A DNA stretch of 44,575 nt from Thermoprotei archaeon (GTDB lineage Archaea > Thermoproteota > Thermoprotei > Thermofilales > B15-G2): the NCBI GenBank assembly GCA_003650815.1, contig QMSB01000004.1:1-44575 (forward strand), in the 5' to 3' direction. Shown here piece after piece: positions 7,400-16,178 of this stretch (position 1 is the stretch's first letter; every line of letters starts with the position of its first letter). Below the pieces are notes generated by a model that saw only the letters and a program-made list of their open reading frames with translations, did not search any database and was not told the DNA's origin. The translations under genes and the position numbers were made by a program.

Positions 7400-8101
7400 C
7401 TAAATGTACTTAAGTGCTTTGACTGGTATACTATGAAGCCTAGCGATTTTGTCTGCTGTCTTTCGAACAACTATAAGCGCAAAAACTCCTATGGGTACTG
7501 ATTTAGTTATTCTACAGGCTTCTAGTAAAGCTGAAATTGTTGCCCCTGAGCGGACGATATCGTCTACTATGAGTATGTTTTCTCCAGGCTTTAGAGTGCT
7601 TTTAGGTAAATATAAATAAGAGTAGATTCCACTGGGAAAAACTCTCTTAACTTCAATAAACTCTCTTACACCAATTTCTTTCTTATGTTTAGCTATAGCT
7701 ATTCCTACTCCAAGTTTTTCAGCTATGAGCACGGCTAAAGGTATACCATCGGTCTCTATAGTCAATACTTTGTCGACATTATTGAATTCTCCTACAGCTA
7801 CGCTAGCTACTAGGCTTAATAGCTGAGTATCGCTAATCACTTTAGAGACGTCTATGATTCCGTCAGTAACTCTTATTTTCCTGTCAAGGAGCTTTGGGAG
7901 CAGCTCCTTGTAAAACTTATCGATTATTTCTTTTGCTCTCTCAGCTCCAGGCAGGATTCTGCCGTTGATATACTGGCTGAGAAGAGAGGGAGATAAATTG
8001 AATATAGGGGATAGTTCATCGTAAGAAAACTCCTTTTTAAGTGCCTTTAAAACCTCTATCGACACTAGTTTGAGCCTGAGGTGTTCTAACTTACTCGGCA
8101 T
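7400..8101 (-). CDS. HTH-phosphoribosyltransferase regulator, GfcR-like
   Basis: The N-terminal 50 residues hold an XRE-type helix-turn-helix (FSYDELSPIFNLSPSLLSQYINGR). The rest is a type I phosphoribosyltransferase fold with the PRPP motif ILIVDDIVRSGATIS near residues 172-186. This architecture matches archaeal GfcR-type regulators, in which the PRTase domain is thought to act as a sensor; GfcR of haloarchaea controls sugar catabolism. The neighbouring xylose-isomerase-like genes and sugar kinase fit that idea. A true purine or orotate PRTase activity cannot be excluded. Confidence 0.75.
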   Translation of the reverse strand: MPSKLEHLRLKLVSIEVLKALKKEFSYDELSPIFNLSPSLLSQYINGRILPGAERAKEIIDKFYKELLPKLLDRKIRVTDGIIDVSKVISDTQLLSLVASVAVGEFNNVDKVLTIETDGIPLAVLIAEKLGVGIAIAKHKKEIGVREFIEVKRVFPSGIYSYLYLPKSTLKPGENILIVDDIVRSGATISALLEACRITKSVPIGVFALIVVRKTADKIARLHSIPVKALKYI

Positions 8102-8142
8102 TCAAATACATAAAATAGTGATAAGAGCTTAAAAAAGTTTTA

Positions 8143-9264
8143 CTATCCTGTTAAAATTATTTTCTTTACAAAGTTGACTACTTCAGCTTGGTCTCCTTTC
8201 TCCCTAATAGCTTCAAGTTCATCTTTATGAGCATAGATTAAGAGAGCTTTCTTGAGACAGTTGGCTATTAGTTCCTTAGAGAGAGCCATGGCTTTGACTG
8301 GGTCCATTCTATAGGTAAACTGGTCTTCACCATACCATCCTTCGTAGCCTATGTCGACTGTAGCGTAGAGGAAGTCTACGTAGCGCCATATATCGCCTGT
8401 TCCAGCTAGTCTATCCTCGTCGTTGCTATGCAGTTTAGCTGTATTAGAGTGTATGTTGAGCAGGGGTACTCCGAGGACTTTTAGAGCATATACTGTTTGA
8501 GCGGGCTCGGACGCGTACATTTGCTCATGTCCATAGTCTATACATAAGCCCATGTTGTCTACTCCACACTCCCTATTGACTTCTTTAGCTATGAAGGCTG
8601 CTAGGTGGGTCGTCGGTATGATCATGTTGCCTTCTCTAGGCTCGTGTAGTTTAGCTTCTACACAGAACTTTAGTCCGTTCTTGTATGCTTCCTTATTTAT
8701 TGTAATACATGCTTCTATAAACATTTCGAGCTGTTTACCGTAATTTACTTCAAAATTGTAGTCCCAGCCATCAGAGCCTGGCCAGAGGTTTACTGTTCCA
8801 CAACCGAGTTTCTTAGCTATTTCAATAGCTTTAAGAGCCTGCTGTAAAGCTTGCTCTCTGATCTCTTTCTTGACATTAGTCACTCCACCCATTTTCCACT
8901 TAGGGTCTGTCCAGAGGTTCATGTTCATGTTTGTTGCAACTATGTCGTGTTCTTTCAGGAACTCTTTAACTTCAGTTATTTTATCTTCATCTATTTCGCC
9001 TTTTTCGTTTAGAAACAGTACATCGTGAAACTCTACTCCCTTAATGCCGGCTTTACATACTCGCTCGAGCTGGGAAATAATGTCGCTTTTGAGCTCAGGG
9101 AAGTATCCTCTAGTGGCGAATCTGTCTAAGAAGTCACCTGCTGCCCAGTGTCCAGCAGCGATCTTTACATCAAAGTCTCTTATGAATTCTTCTAATTTTT
9201 CTCCTTCGAGGTACCCTACATAGTATGTTTCGAGCTTTCTTAAATTCTCCTTAGTTACCCTCAC
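8143..9264 (-). CDS. Xylose-isomerase-like TIM-barrel sugar isomerase
   Basis: The 373-aa protein has the xylose isomerase/AP-endonuclease 2 barrel pattern: AAGHWAAGDFLDRFATRG, GVEFHDVLF, a metal-site Glu in FCVEAKLHEPREGN (about residue 200), LCIDYGHEQM, NIHSN and GEDQFTYRMDP. The retained Glu, Asp and His positions suggest an active divalent-metal ketose-aldose isomerase in the cytoplasm. It is close in length to sugar isomerases rather than the shorter epimerases. It lies 41 nt upstream of the GfcR-like regulator on the same strand. The sugar is unknown. Confidence 0.75.
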   Translation of the reverse strand: MRVTKENLRKLETYYVGYLEGEKLEEFIRDFDVKIAAGHWAAGDFLDRFATRGYFPELKSDIISQLERVCKAGIKGVEFHDVLFLNEKGEIDEDKITEVKEFLKEHDIVATNMNMNLWTDPKWKMGGVTNVKKEIREQALQQALKAIEIAKKLGCGTVNLWPGSDGWDYNFEVNYGKQLEMFIEACITINKEAYKNGLKFCVEAKLHEPREGNMIIPTTHLAAFIAKEVNRECGVDNMGLCIDYGHEQMYASEPAQTVYALKVLGVPLLNIHSNTAKLHSNDEDRLAGTGDIWRYVDFLYATVDIGYEGWYGEDQFTYRMDPVKAMALSKELIANCLKKALLIYAHKDELEAIREKGDQAEVVNFVKKIILTG

Positions 9265-9329
9265 GAAAATTTCTCGGAGCTGAAATATTTAAAACTAAGT
9301 ACGTGAACCTTTACACAAATCTAGCAACA

Positions 9330-9338
9330 ATTATATAG
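9330..9338 (+). promoter_or_regulatory. TATA-like box of the transglutaminase gene
   Basis: attatatag is centred about 27 nt upstream of the ATG at 9361, and no ribosome site lies next to the ATG, so a leaderless transcript is expected. Confidence 0.5.
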
Positions 9339-9360
9339 TTTATTCTACTTTTCTCCTCTG

Positions 9361-11676
9361 ATGAAGAAAACGTTAGCTGTTATAGTAGTTGCTTTACTCG
9401 TAGTTTCTACTATCAGCTATGCTGTTAAGGCAGAAAGCCCTGAAAAAACCATCGATATAAATGGTCTAGCAATATGTGAGCTGGTTTTCGCTAGAAAAGA
9501 CTATAGAGTAAGGAGGCCGCCTATTTTCGCTCAGCAGGAGTCTGTTTTCATATATCTATGGATGACTCTCAAGGGACACAAGCTCGGGGAGCGCTACCGC
9601 TATTCAATAAAGTTTAGAGTAAGGATAATTAACCCATTTAATCTGCCTATATTCGATAAGACTGTTGAGGAGAGCTTTAACAGCACAGAGCCTGTTGAAG
9701 AGTATATATGGTGGGAGTGCGTAGACCTTATTCTAACTCTTCTCGTATTTAATGGGAAGTATAGGGTAGTGGTAGAGGTTGAAGACCAGATAAACGGGTA
9801 TACCACTAGTGCTGAGAACTATTTCTACGTAAAGAACGCGAATTCACGGACACTGATATTTGACTTGAAGATAGATTTCATAGTCGGAAACTTGGGAAAA
9901 GATCCTCTTCCAATTAACGTAATGTGCATAGCGATACCGGAAACCATCGAGCCTTACCAAGAGCTGTTAAGCCAAGTAGAGCTAACGCCGAAGCCTCAGA
10001 AGTATATTAGAGATAAGTATGGAACGCTTTACGCAGTATACAAGGATCTCACAGTTCCTCCTGAGACGAACGCTACTTTTACCATGAAGTTTAAAGTGAA
10101 GCTAAAAGCGCTCGAGTTTTCCTTAAATAAAATAGACAGAAGTCTTCTCAAAAACATTCCCTCTAATCTGCAGGAATTCCTAAAGCCCTCGCCTGAGATC
10201 GAGTCTGATGCAGACGAGATAGTAGAGACCGCAAAGAAGCTGGTAGAGGGGGTTGATGACGTAGTATACATGGCATATAAGATAGTTAACTTTACAGCTA
10301 ACTATCTATGCTACGCTGTAGTCCCAGAAAACAGGTCTGCCCTCTGGGCTTTCAAAAATAGAGCTGGAGACTGTACTCAGTTCTCAAGACTCTGTGTAGC
10401 TCTAGCTAGGGCAGCGGGCATACCCGCAAAACCTGTGGCTGGAATACTGATAGTCAAGACTCCATTCATAGAGAACACTGGTCTGCACGCCTGGGCTGAG
10501 CTATACCTACCCGGATTCGGATGGCTTCCTGTCGAGCCTCAGTCTCCGGAAACATTTGGCTACATGCTACCTTACTACATAGTGACCTGTAGAGGCTACG
10601 AGGGCTACTTTGAAGTGGATGGATGTAAGCTACCCACATCTATAGCGTCTATAAGCTACGAAGGATTCGACGTCATACTTGACTTAGACTACATGTACAA
10701 TGTCACGTCCTTAGAGGAGAAGTTTGAGGAGTCATGGATAAAAGCTGAAGTAAAGCCTGAAAGCATAATGTCAGGTGAAGAAATCACTGTAACAATACAT
10801 ACTTTACCAGAACTCGCTGGAGAAAAAGCTGTAATATATCTTGAGACGCCAGACAAGAAGCTAAAGACTGTGCTAGTGCCTATCAAGGAAGGAGGCCTAG
10901 GAGAAGTCTCTATAAGGCTCGATAGAGCAGGTGTCTGGAAAATATGGTGTATAGTAGGTGGCAGATATTACTTCCCGTCGAGTACTCAGGTATTCGAAGT
11001 CAGTGTAGCTAAAAAGAAGCTGAAGGAATTTAAGGCGACTATACCCTCTGTAATCACTATTGGAGAGAAAGTCGAGATAAAGGGACATATGGTGCCTCAG
11101 CTAGACACTATAGTCACCATTAGAGCTAAGAGTCCAAGCAAAGAGCTTACTGAGATTAAAGTAAGCGTGCTTAAGGGAGACTTTACTGCACCGATAGTAT
11201 TCAATGAAAGTGGAAAATGGATAGTAGAGGTTTACTGGCCTGGAAACGAAGAATACTACGAGGCAACAGTTGTGCTAGAAGTAGACGTTACTAAAAGAAA
11301 TTCCAGTATTGAGCTGAGCTATCCTAAGGAAGTAGCTAAAGGCAAGGAAATCATAATAAAGGGAGCGCTCTCGCCCCCCATAAAAGGAACTAAAGTGTTT
11401 CTCAAAATAGTATCGCCGACCGGCAAAATAACAGTGTTAAATACTACTGTCTCTGAGGGAGGAGTATTTGAGTTCATATTCACTGCAAGCGAAGTAGGAG
11501 AGTATAAAATATCAGCGTACTGGCTAGGAACAGAAGTCTACAAAGATTGCTCTACTACCTCTAAGATCATTGTTAAAGAAGAATTTCCTGTAGTAGTCTT
11601 AGTGGCAGCACTGCTTGTAGTAGTAGCGATTATTGCAGGAATAGTCTACTGGAAGAAGTTAAAGAAAACTAGCTAA
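9361..11676 (+). CDS. Membrane-anchored transglutaminase-like protein with Ig-like repeats
   Basis: A signal peptide (LAVIVVALLVVSTISYAVKA) leads a 771-aa protein that ends with a TM helix (VVVLVAALLVVVAIIAGIVYW) and a short Lys-rich tail, so the bulk lies outside the cell. The transglutaminase-like core has Cys in AGDCTQFSRLCVALARAAGIPA (about residue 338), His in LHAWAELYLPGFGW (about 375), and then LPVEPQ where most families have a catalytic Asp. Two or three Ig-like beta repeats follow, each with a GEW/SGKW..EVYW pattern. Probable roles are extracellular peptidase, amidase or cross-linking enzyme. The Glu in the third triad place is unusual but may still be active. Confidence 0.8.
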   Translation: MKKTLAVIVVALLVVSTISYAVKAESPEKTIDINGLAICELVFARKDYRVRRPPIFAQQESVFIYLWMTLKGHKLGERYRYSIKFRVRIINPFNLPIFDKTVEESFNSTEPVEEYIWWECVDLILTLLVFNGKYRVVVEVEDQINGYTTSAENYFYVKNANSRTLIFDLKIDFIVGNLGKDPLPINVMCIAIPETIEPYQELLSQVELTPKPQKYIRDKYGTLYAVYKDLTVPPETNATFTMKFKVKLKALEFSLNKIDRSLLKNIPSNLQEFLKPSPEIESDADEIVETAKKLVEGVDDVVYMAYKIVNFTANYLCYAVVPENRSALWAFKNRAGDCTQFSRLCVALARAAGIPAKPVAGILIVKTPFIENTGLHAWAELYLPGFGWLPVEPQSPETFGYMLPYYIVTCRGYEGYFEVDGCKLPTSIASISYEGFDVILDLDYMYNVTSLEEKFEESWIKAEVKPESIMSGEEITVTIHTLPELAGEKAVIYLETPDKKLKTVLVPIKEGGLGEVSIRLDRAGVWKIWCIVGGRYYFPSSTQVFEVSVAKKKLKEFKATIPSVITIGEKVEIKGHMVPQLDTIVTIRAKSPSKELTEIKVSVLKGDFTAPIVFNESGKWIVEVYWPGNEEYYEATVVLEVDVTKRNSSIELSYPKEVAKGKEIIIKGALSPPIKGTKVFLKIVSPTGKITVLNTTVSEGGVFEFIFTASEVGEYKISAYWLGTEVYKDCSTTSKIIVKEEFPVVVLVAALLVVVAIIAGIVYWKKLKKTS

Positions 11677-12580
11677 GGTAATCTTTCCAGTACTTCACAC
11701 TCTTAATAATATCACTTAAGACCGTTTCTTCTCTTGCTTCAAATGGATGTATTATCTCTAGGAAAAGATAGACTTCTTCTGCGCCCCCTTCCTCAAGTGC
11801 GTGTATCACTTTATCCGGTTTTATTATTCCTATCTTATTATACTCTTCTGTAAATGGCCAGTGTCTATCTGCTTTACCGTCAGTCTGCTGGATGTGGAGA
11901 CATGGAGTGTACTTGGCTAGTGAGCGGAGCCACTCGTAGGGGTCTAGGTCCTTGGTAGAGGATGCTTTAGGATTGCATGCGTGTCCTACATCTATGCAGA
12001 GTTTTACGGGCACCTTAGCTATCTTATTTACTTTATCGATTATAGTCTCAGCTTCCTCGATGCTAGAGGGAGGTTCTCTGCTAATAGGCATAGGCTCCCA
12101 CAGAATCATGTTGAGTCCACGTGTTTTCGCGTGTGCAGTAAGTCCAGCGACTTCTTCAATGAGTATTTCGAGGAGCAGTTTTCTGCGGTCTTCGTTTTCA
12201 TAGTCTCTCATGCTCATTGCCCCTATATGGCCTCCTGTAGCCTTTACTCCCATAAGGGAAGTCACTTCGATGGCTCTGCAATACCAGTCTAAAGCATCTA
12301 GTCTCAGAAGCGGATCAGGATGGAGTAGAAGGTTGAAGCTATAGGCAGCCAGGCCTGTAAAAGTACTGTGAATCTCGACTCCATATTCTTTTAGGAGATC
12401 CTTACATCTATCAATATAGTCTTTGGCAATTTCTATAGGTGTCCGCGGATCGAGTAAATCAAAGCTGAACTGAACGTATTTAATATCAAACTTGGTAGCT
12501 GTTATCTCGATCCAGCTTTCAGGTTCAACAAATCTCTTTACAGCCCAACAATTATTTACGCCTAATACAATCTTTGCCAT
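11669..12580 (-). CDS. Sugar phosphate isomerase/epimerase-family TIM barrel
   Basis: The 303-aa protein follows the AP-endonuclease 2 barrel pattern: KFDIKYVQFSFD, EIHSTFTGLAAYSFN, GGHIGAMSM, a metal Glu in MILWEPMPIS (about residue 160), KLCIDVGHACNP (about 196), LHIQQTDGKADRHWPF and a final LFLEIIHPFE. These four regions supply the divalent metal ligands of epimerases such as tagatose/erythrulose types. It is distinct from the 373-aa isomerase upstream. It is convergent with the transglutaminase gene, overlapping by 8 nt. The exact sugar is unknown. Confidence 0.75.
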   Translation of the reverse strand: MAKIVLGVNNCWAVKRFVEPESWIEITATKFDIKYVQFSFDLLDPRTPIEIAKDYIDRCKDLLKEYGVEIHSTFTGLAAYSFNLLLHPDPLLRLDALDWYCRAIEVTSLMGVKATGGHIGAMSMRDYENEDRRKLLLEILIEEVAGLTAHAKTRGLNMILWEPMPISREPPSSIEEAETIIDKVNKIAKVPVKLCIDVGHACNPKASSTKDLDPYEWLRSLAKYTPCLHIQQTDGKADRHWPFTEEYNKIGIIKPDKVIHALEEGGAEEVYLFLEIIHPFEAREETVLSDIIKSVKYWKDYLS

Positions 12581-12634
12581 GTTTCTTTTACTAGTAAGAG
12601 ATATAAAAAATTGAGTGCTTGAATTTTCTTGGCG

Positions 12635-12730
12635 ATGTTAAGTGGGATTATTTTTGCAAATAATACTGTTCACGGTGCAGAGTATTACTCGAGTATCCCT
12701 CCTCTCTTTGAAATAGGTAATTTTAGGTGA
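12635..12730 (+). CDS. Tiny ORF, 31 aa, doubtful
   Basis: ATG 12635 lies about 31 nt downstream of a TATA-like agatataaaaa, the geometry of a leaderless mRNA. The peptide is without recognisable features. It may be a small gene or chance, and sits between a minus-strand epimerase gene and the 12764 ORF. Confidence 0.2.
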   Translation: MLSGIIFANNTVHGAEYYSSIPPLFEIGNFR

Positions 12731-12763
12731 AAAGAGTTAAATAGTCATTGAGGAAAAAGTGAA

Positions 12764-13114
12764 GTGTCTAAAACAGCTGAGAGAAAATACCATAATATAG
12801 TCAACGAAAAATCAGCAAAGAAGAGTAATAAGCCAAACATTAATTCAGTTAAAGCATTTAACTGGAGACATAGCTTGCATTTCTCTAGAGAGAGAGGTGA
12901 TTTGATGAGTGAAAATGAACTGGTATCGTTACACTGTAGGAAAATTAGCAAAAAGTATTATAGAATTGGGCTAAGAAATATTTACAAAAATATAGTATTA
13001 TCTTCTAAATTTAAGTTATCGCCAAATATGTCTGCAATAAATACACTTATATGGGGGTTTGAGGCACTTTTATTCAAAGCAGTGTGGAGCTGGAGGATAG
13101 CATATGATGTTTGA
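12764..13114 (+). CDS. Basic hypothetical protein upstream of tandem-HTH regulator
   Basis: No family is recognised. The 116-aa product has a very basic N-terminal half and a hydrophobic C-terminal helix (INTLIWGFEALLFKAVW). A TATA-like agttaaatag lies about 25 nt before GTG 12764, supporting the long form as leaderless. An in-frame ATG at 12905 preceded by GAGAGAGGTGA would give a 69-aa form, so two products are possible. The end overlaps the next gene by 11 nt, so the two are translated together. Confidence 0.5.
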   Translation: MSKTAERKYHNIVNEKSAKKSNKPNINSVKAFNWRHSLHFSRERGDLMSENELVSLHCRKISKKYYRIGLRNIYKNIVLSSKFKLSPNMSAINTLIWGFEALLFKAVWSWRIAYDV

Positions 13115-14117
13115 TAGCAAAACATTTAAGATTTTGAGCGCACTTCACTTAAATCCCTTGAACTTAATGGAAATATCGAGAGTAACGAAAATACCTTATT
13201 CCACTTTAAGACGTAGAATTAATAAGCTCAGAACTCAAATAAAAGTCTACGCTAGACCAGACTACTGGAGGCTTGGATTAGCTCCAATGATATATATCAT
13301 GCCTTTTAAGAAAAAGGAATTTGATGTCTTCAGTAAGGCGTACTACACTCGAAGTCTAATGAAGTTCTTCTACAAGACTAGTAGCATGTTATTCATGTTT
13401 TTGACAGTTCCAATAGAGTTTAAGAGCATAATAGATGCTGTTTTGAAGTCAGTTGCCGAAGTAACGTTTTCTGATGATGTATTAGAGATAACCTCTCCGA
13501 AAGAATTTAAGGCAGAGATAGACTGGGATGAAGTATATGACACTGTAATTAAATCTGAGGAAAAGAAGATAGAAGTTCCAAGAGAAGAGGTATTTGATTT
13601 AAAAGACTTACTTATAATAAGGGAGCTTGAGAAAGATTCCCTAATAACATTTAAAAATATAGCTGAAACTGTTGGAATAAGTGAGGAACTCTGCTTATAT
13701 CACTACTATAGGCATATAGCTGAAAGAAAACTAATCAAGGAATTCTCCGTAAGAGTGAAAATAAGTAAGGAAGAGATACCATCGCTACTAATAATGATAA
13801 AAGCTAAGAAAAGTGCCATAGGGCTTCTTAGAGGCTTTCAGAAAATACACTATGTGGAAACCATATATCTCACACGAAACAACTCCATTTTAGTACAGAT
13901 TCAACTACCTTCAAGTTACTGGGTTAGCTTCTTTAGGCTTCTAGATAGGCTCCAGACCAATGGAATAATAAGTGAGTACGATTTTATGGTTCAGGATCCC
14001 AGTCTATGGCTAGAACTTCCACTTAACGACAAGGCGTGGAATGAGACTCATAGAAGGTGGATGATAGATCCTGTCTTAGAGGAAATTATCAGAGGTAGGC
14101 GTACATCCGCTGCTTAA
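13104..14117 (+). CDS. Tandem winged-helix transcriptional regulator, Lrp-like
   Basis: The 337-aa protein has two similar halves, each opening with a helix-turn-helix: LMEISRVTKIPYSTLRRRIN near residues 20-40 and FKNIAETVGISEELCLYHYY near 185-205. Each is followed by an alpha/beta region that resembles a degenerate RAM/Lrp effector domain. Such duplicated regulators are common in Thermoproteota. The start is ATGATG at 13104 inside the preceding ORF. The C-terminal tail overlaps the convergent 14089 gene by 29 nt. The target genes and the ligand are unknown. Confidence 0.65.
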   Translation: MMFDSKTFKILSALHLNPLNLMEISRVTKIPYSTLRRRINKLRTQIKVYARPDYWRLGLAPMIYIMPFKKKEFDVFSKAYYTRSLMKFFYKTSSMLFMFLTVPIEFKSIIDAVLKSVAEVTFSDDVLEITSPKEFKAEIDWDEVYDTVIKSEEKKIEVPREEVFDLKDLLIIRELEKDSLITFKNIAETVGISEELCLYHYYRHIAERKLIKEFSVRVKISKEEIPSLLIMIKAKKSAIGLLRGFQKIHYVETIYLTRNNSILVQIQLPSSYWVSFFRLLDRLQTNGIISEYDFMVQDPSLWLELPLNDKAWNETHRRWMIDPVLEEIIRGRRTSAA

Positions 14118-14433
14118 AGCTAATGGTTAATGGAATTTTTTTATTTCTTGACCTAGAGTAGTTATAGTAGTATTCTTTTATAAAGGACTTTATTATATTA
14201 TCGAACTCAGCTTTATTTCTATTTCTATACTCTAAGATATGTTTTTCTAGCTCTGGGCATGAAAGTCCTCCATTAGGCTTAAATAACGTTTGAAGAGCGT
14301 TTTCAATATAGAAGACTATTGGATGGTTCTCTCTAAGTCTTTCAACTTCTGTTGTTAATGAATCGTCCCCTACTTCGTCTAAAGTACGTAAAATAAGTTC
14401 TCCTAGTAAACTCCATATGACTAGATTGCTCAC
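14089..14433 (-). CDS. Hypothetical protein, 114 aa
   Basis: I do not recognise it. It is helical, with an acidic N-terminal half (LGELILRTLDEVGDD), a lone Cys, and a Tyr/Arg-rich basic tail. There is no TM segment. It starts at GTG 22 nt downstream of the FrhB-like gene's stop and may be the third gene of that operon. It overlaps the convergent tandem-HTH gene by 29 nt, which lends some doubt. Confidence 0.45.
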   Translation of the reverse strand: MSNLVIWSLLGELILRTLDEVGDDSLTTEVERLRENHPIVFYIENALQTLFKPNGGLSCPELEKHILEYRNRNKAEFDNIIKSFIKEYYYNYSRSRNKKIPLTISFKQRMYAYL

Positions 14434-14455
14434 ACTACTATTTTGAGGAAGAAGT

Positions 14456-15343
14456 TTATTTTCTTTTCCTTTCTTTAATTCTCTGAAGGATGGTTATTTT
14501 AGAGAAATCGATATTATCGCTTACCAGTAGATATTCTCTGGCTTCCTCGAATATTTCTGCTCCTCTTTTTGTGAGCACTAGTACTGAGGAAAAGTTATTT
14601 AGTGAGCCTACGTTTCCGACCGCTATGTCTGCTTCAGACGGTATAAAGTTTAGACAATTTAGGCACTTTTCACTAGATTTAAATTCTGTTAATTTTATGG
14701 AAAGTGTTTTACTGAGGGTATGTATTTTCATGCTCTTTCCTACTATTTCAGTTTTTGTTACATCGTTTAGACTTATATTATATTTGGCTAAAGTTTTTAT
14801 AAAGCTAGAGAAGTAGAAGTTTTTAAAGCAGAATAGACCTATCTTTATAGTATTTAAACCCATTACTTTCTCAAGGTTAGTGGCAGCACGTATATGGCAG
14901 GGCAGACCTACTATTCCTATGTTATCTCTGGTCTTTAATTCTCTAATGGGAGCTAGTATAGGTACATAGAAGTATCTAGAACCCGCGGACCTTACTACCT
15001 TCTCGGCTTCAGTGAGAACAAGAGGCTTGGGTTGAGTGAAGTCTCTAGCTGAGGTTAGAAATATATCTACAGTTTTTGACTTGAGTAGTGAAAAGACTAT
15101 AGTTGATACTACGCCTCCGTTTTGAGCTACACTAGTCAACTCTTTTAGTCTTGACCTAGCGGCATACATAGATATTATGTTTAGTTCGCCTACTATGCTC
15201 ATGTCTGGACATATCTTCTTGCATAAGTTACATGACCTGCATAGAGCTTTATCTACAGTTACTGTCTCTTCTCCGATAGTGATAGCATTGAAGGGACAGA
15301 CTGCTATACAGCCTCCACAAAGGGAGCAGTTTTTCCTTTTCAT
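14456..15343 (-). CDS. FrhB-family F420/ferredoxin oxidoreductase subunit
   Basis: The N-terminus has two [4Fe-4S] motifs, CSLCGGCIAVCP and CRSCNLCKKICP. The remainder matches the FrhB/FdhB family that binds flavin and couples iron-sulfur clusters to coenzyme F420: NGGVVSTIVFSLL, GIVGLPCHIRAATNLEKV and KIGLFCFKNF. A further CLNCLNF pair could bind another cluster. About 295 aa is on the short side for the family. I prefer ATG 15343 over GTG 15355, because the ATG overlaps the CofE stop as ATGA. That coupling supports a role with F420, although some FrhB-like proteins use ferredoxin only. Confidence 0.8.
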   Translation of the reverse strand: MKRKNCSLCGGCIAVCPFNAITIGEETVTVDKALCRSCNLCKKICPDMSIVGELNIISMYAARSRLKELTSVAQNGGVVSTIVFSLLKSKTVDIFLTSARDFTQPKPLVLTEAEKVVRSAGSRYFYVPILAPIRELKTRDNIGIVGLPCHIRAATNLEKVMGLNTIKIGLFCFKNFYFSSFIKTLAKYNISLNDVTKTEIVGKSMKIHTLSKTLSIKLTEFKSSEKCLNCLNFIPSEADIAVGNVGSLNNFSSVLVLTKRGAEIFEEAREYLLVSDNIDFSKITILQRIKERKRK

Positions 15344-16101
15344 CTGAATAACCACTTTTCTTCAGGCATATTAAGCTCTCGTGCAGAACTCTCCTCGGAT
15401 CTAGTATACTTAAGTCCTTTAATTATAGCTACTGGGACTCCTTCAGAGCCGTTTCCCATGACAAGTTCTGCAGCAGAGGCTATTTCATCAGCTAGCGCTA
15501 TTCTTTTGATTCTCAAGACGTAGCCAAAAAGGTCCTTTTTGCCTCTATAGTCTCTAAAGGGCTCTAATCCTGAGAGTCCTACGGCCATGTTAATATGTCC
15601 TTCTCTAAGAGGTCTCCCGTAAGTATCTGTAATTAGTACAGCTACATCCTTACCAGTCAACTCTTTTATTCCAGCTCTTATTCTTTCAGCACTTCTATCC
15701 GGGTCTTCTGGGAGCAGTGCTACGATGTAAGGGTCTCCTACTACATTAGATTTATCTACACCAGCGTTAGCACAGACTATACCATGCTTAGTAGAGACTA
15801 TGAGGTGTCCTTTAGTCGCCTTAACTACCTTAGTACTTTCTCTGAGGATGACTTCAACCAGTCTAGGATCTTTGCCTGTAATCTCGGCTATGTCTAAGGC
15901 TTTTTTAGAAGGCTCTACATCTCTGATATCTACTATTCTCCCCTCAGACTTAGAGACTATTTTGCTTGAAACTACTATTATGTCACCGTCATCTATCTTC
16001 ACATAATTTTCTGTAGCTACTTTTACTATAAGCTGTGCTAAATCATCGCCTTTCTTCACTATAGGGAAGTTTTCTAGACCTATAATCTCTATTCTAGGCA
16101 C
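15340..16101 (-). CDS. cofE: Coenzyme F420-0:L-glutamate ligase
   Basis: CofE adds gamma-linked glutamates to F420-0 using GTP in the cytoplasm. The 253-aa protein has the family's length and motifs: DGDIIVVSSKIVSKSEGR, RESTKVVKATKGHLIVSTKHGIVCANAGVDKSN, LLPEDPDRSAERIR, VLITDTYGRPLREGHINMAVG and the later AAELVMGNGSEGVPV. The gene is divergent from the 16179 gene and leads the FrhB-like gene with an ATGA overlap. Its presence implies that this organism makes or modifies F420. No other cof gene is in the window. Confidence 0.92.
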   Translation of the reverse strand: MPRIEIIGLENFPIVKKGDDLAQLIVKVATENYVKIDDGDIIVVSSKIVSKSEGRIVDIRDVEPSKKALDIAEITGKDPRLVEVILRESTKVVKATKGHLIVSTKHGIVCANAGVDKSNVVGDPYIVALLPEDPDRSAERIRAGIKELTGKDVAVLITDTYGRPLREGHINMAVGLSGLEPFRDYRGKKDLFGYVLRIKRIALADEIASAAELVMGNGSEGVPVAIIKGLKYTRSEESSARELNMPEEKWLFR

Positions 16102-16178
16102 ACTGAGGACTCGGCAATAGGATATTTTTAAATTACGATAACTTATTGAGTGAGTTAGTATAATATCTGAATAGGAAT

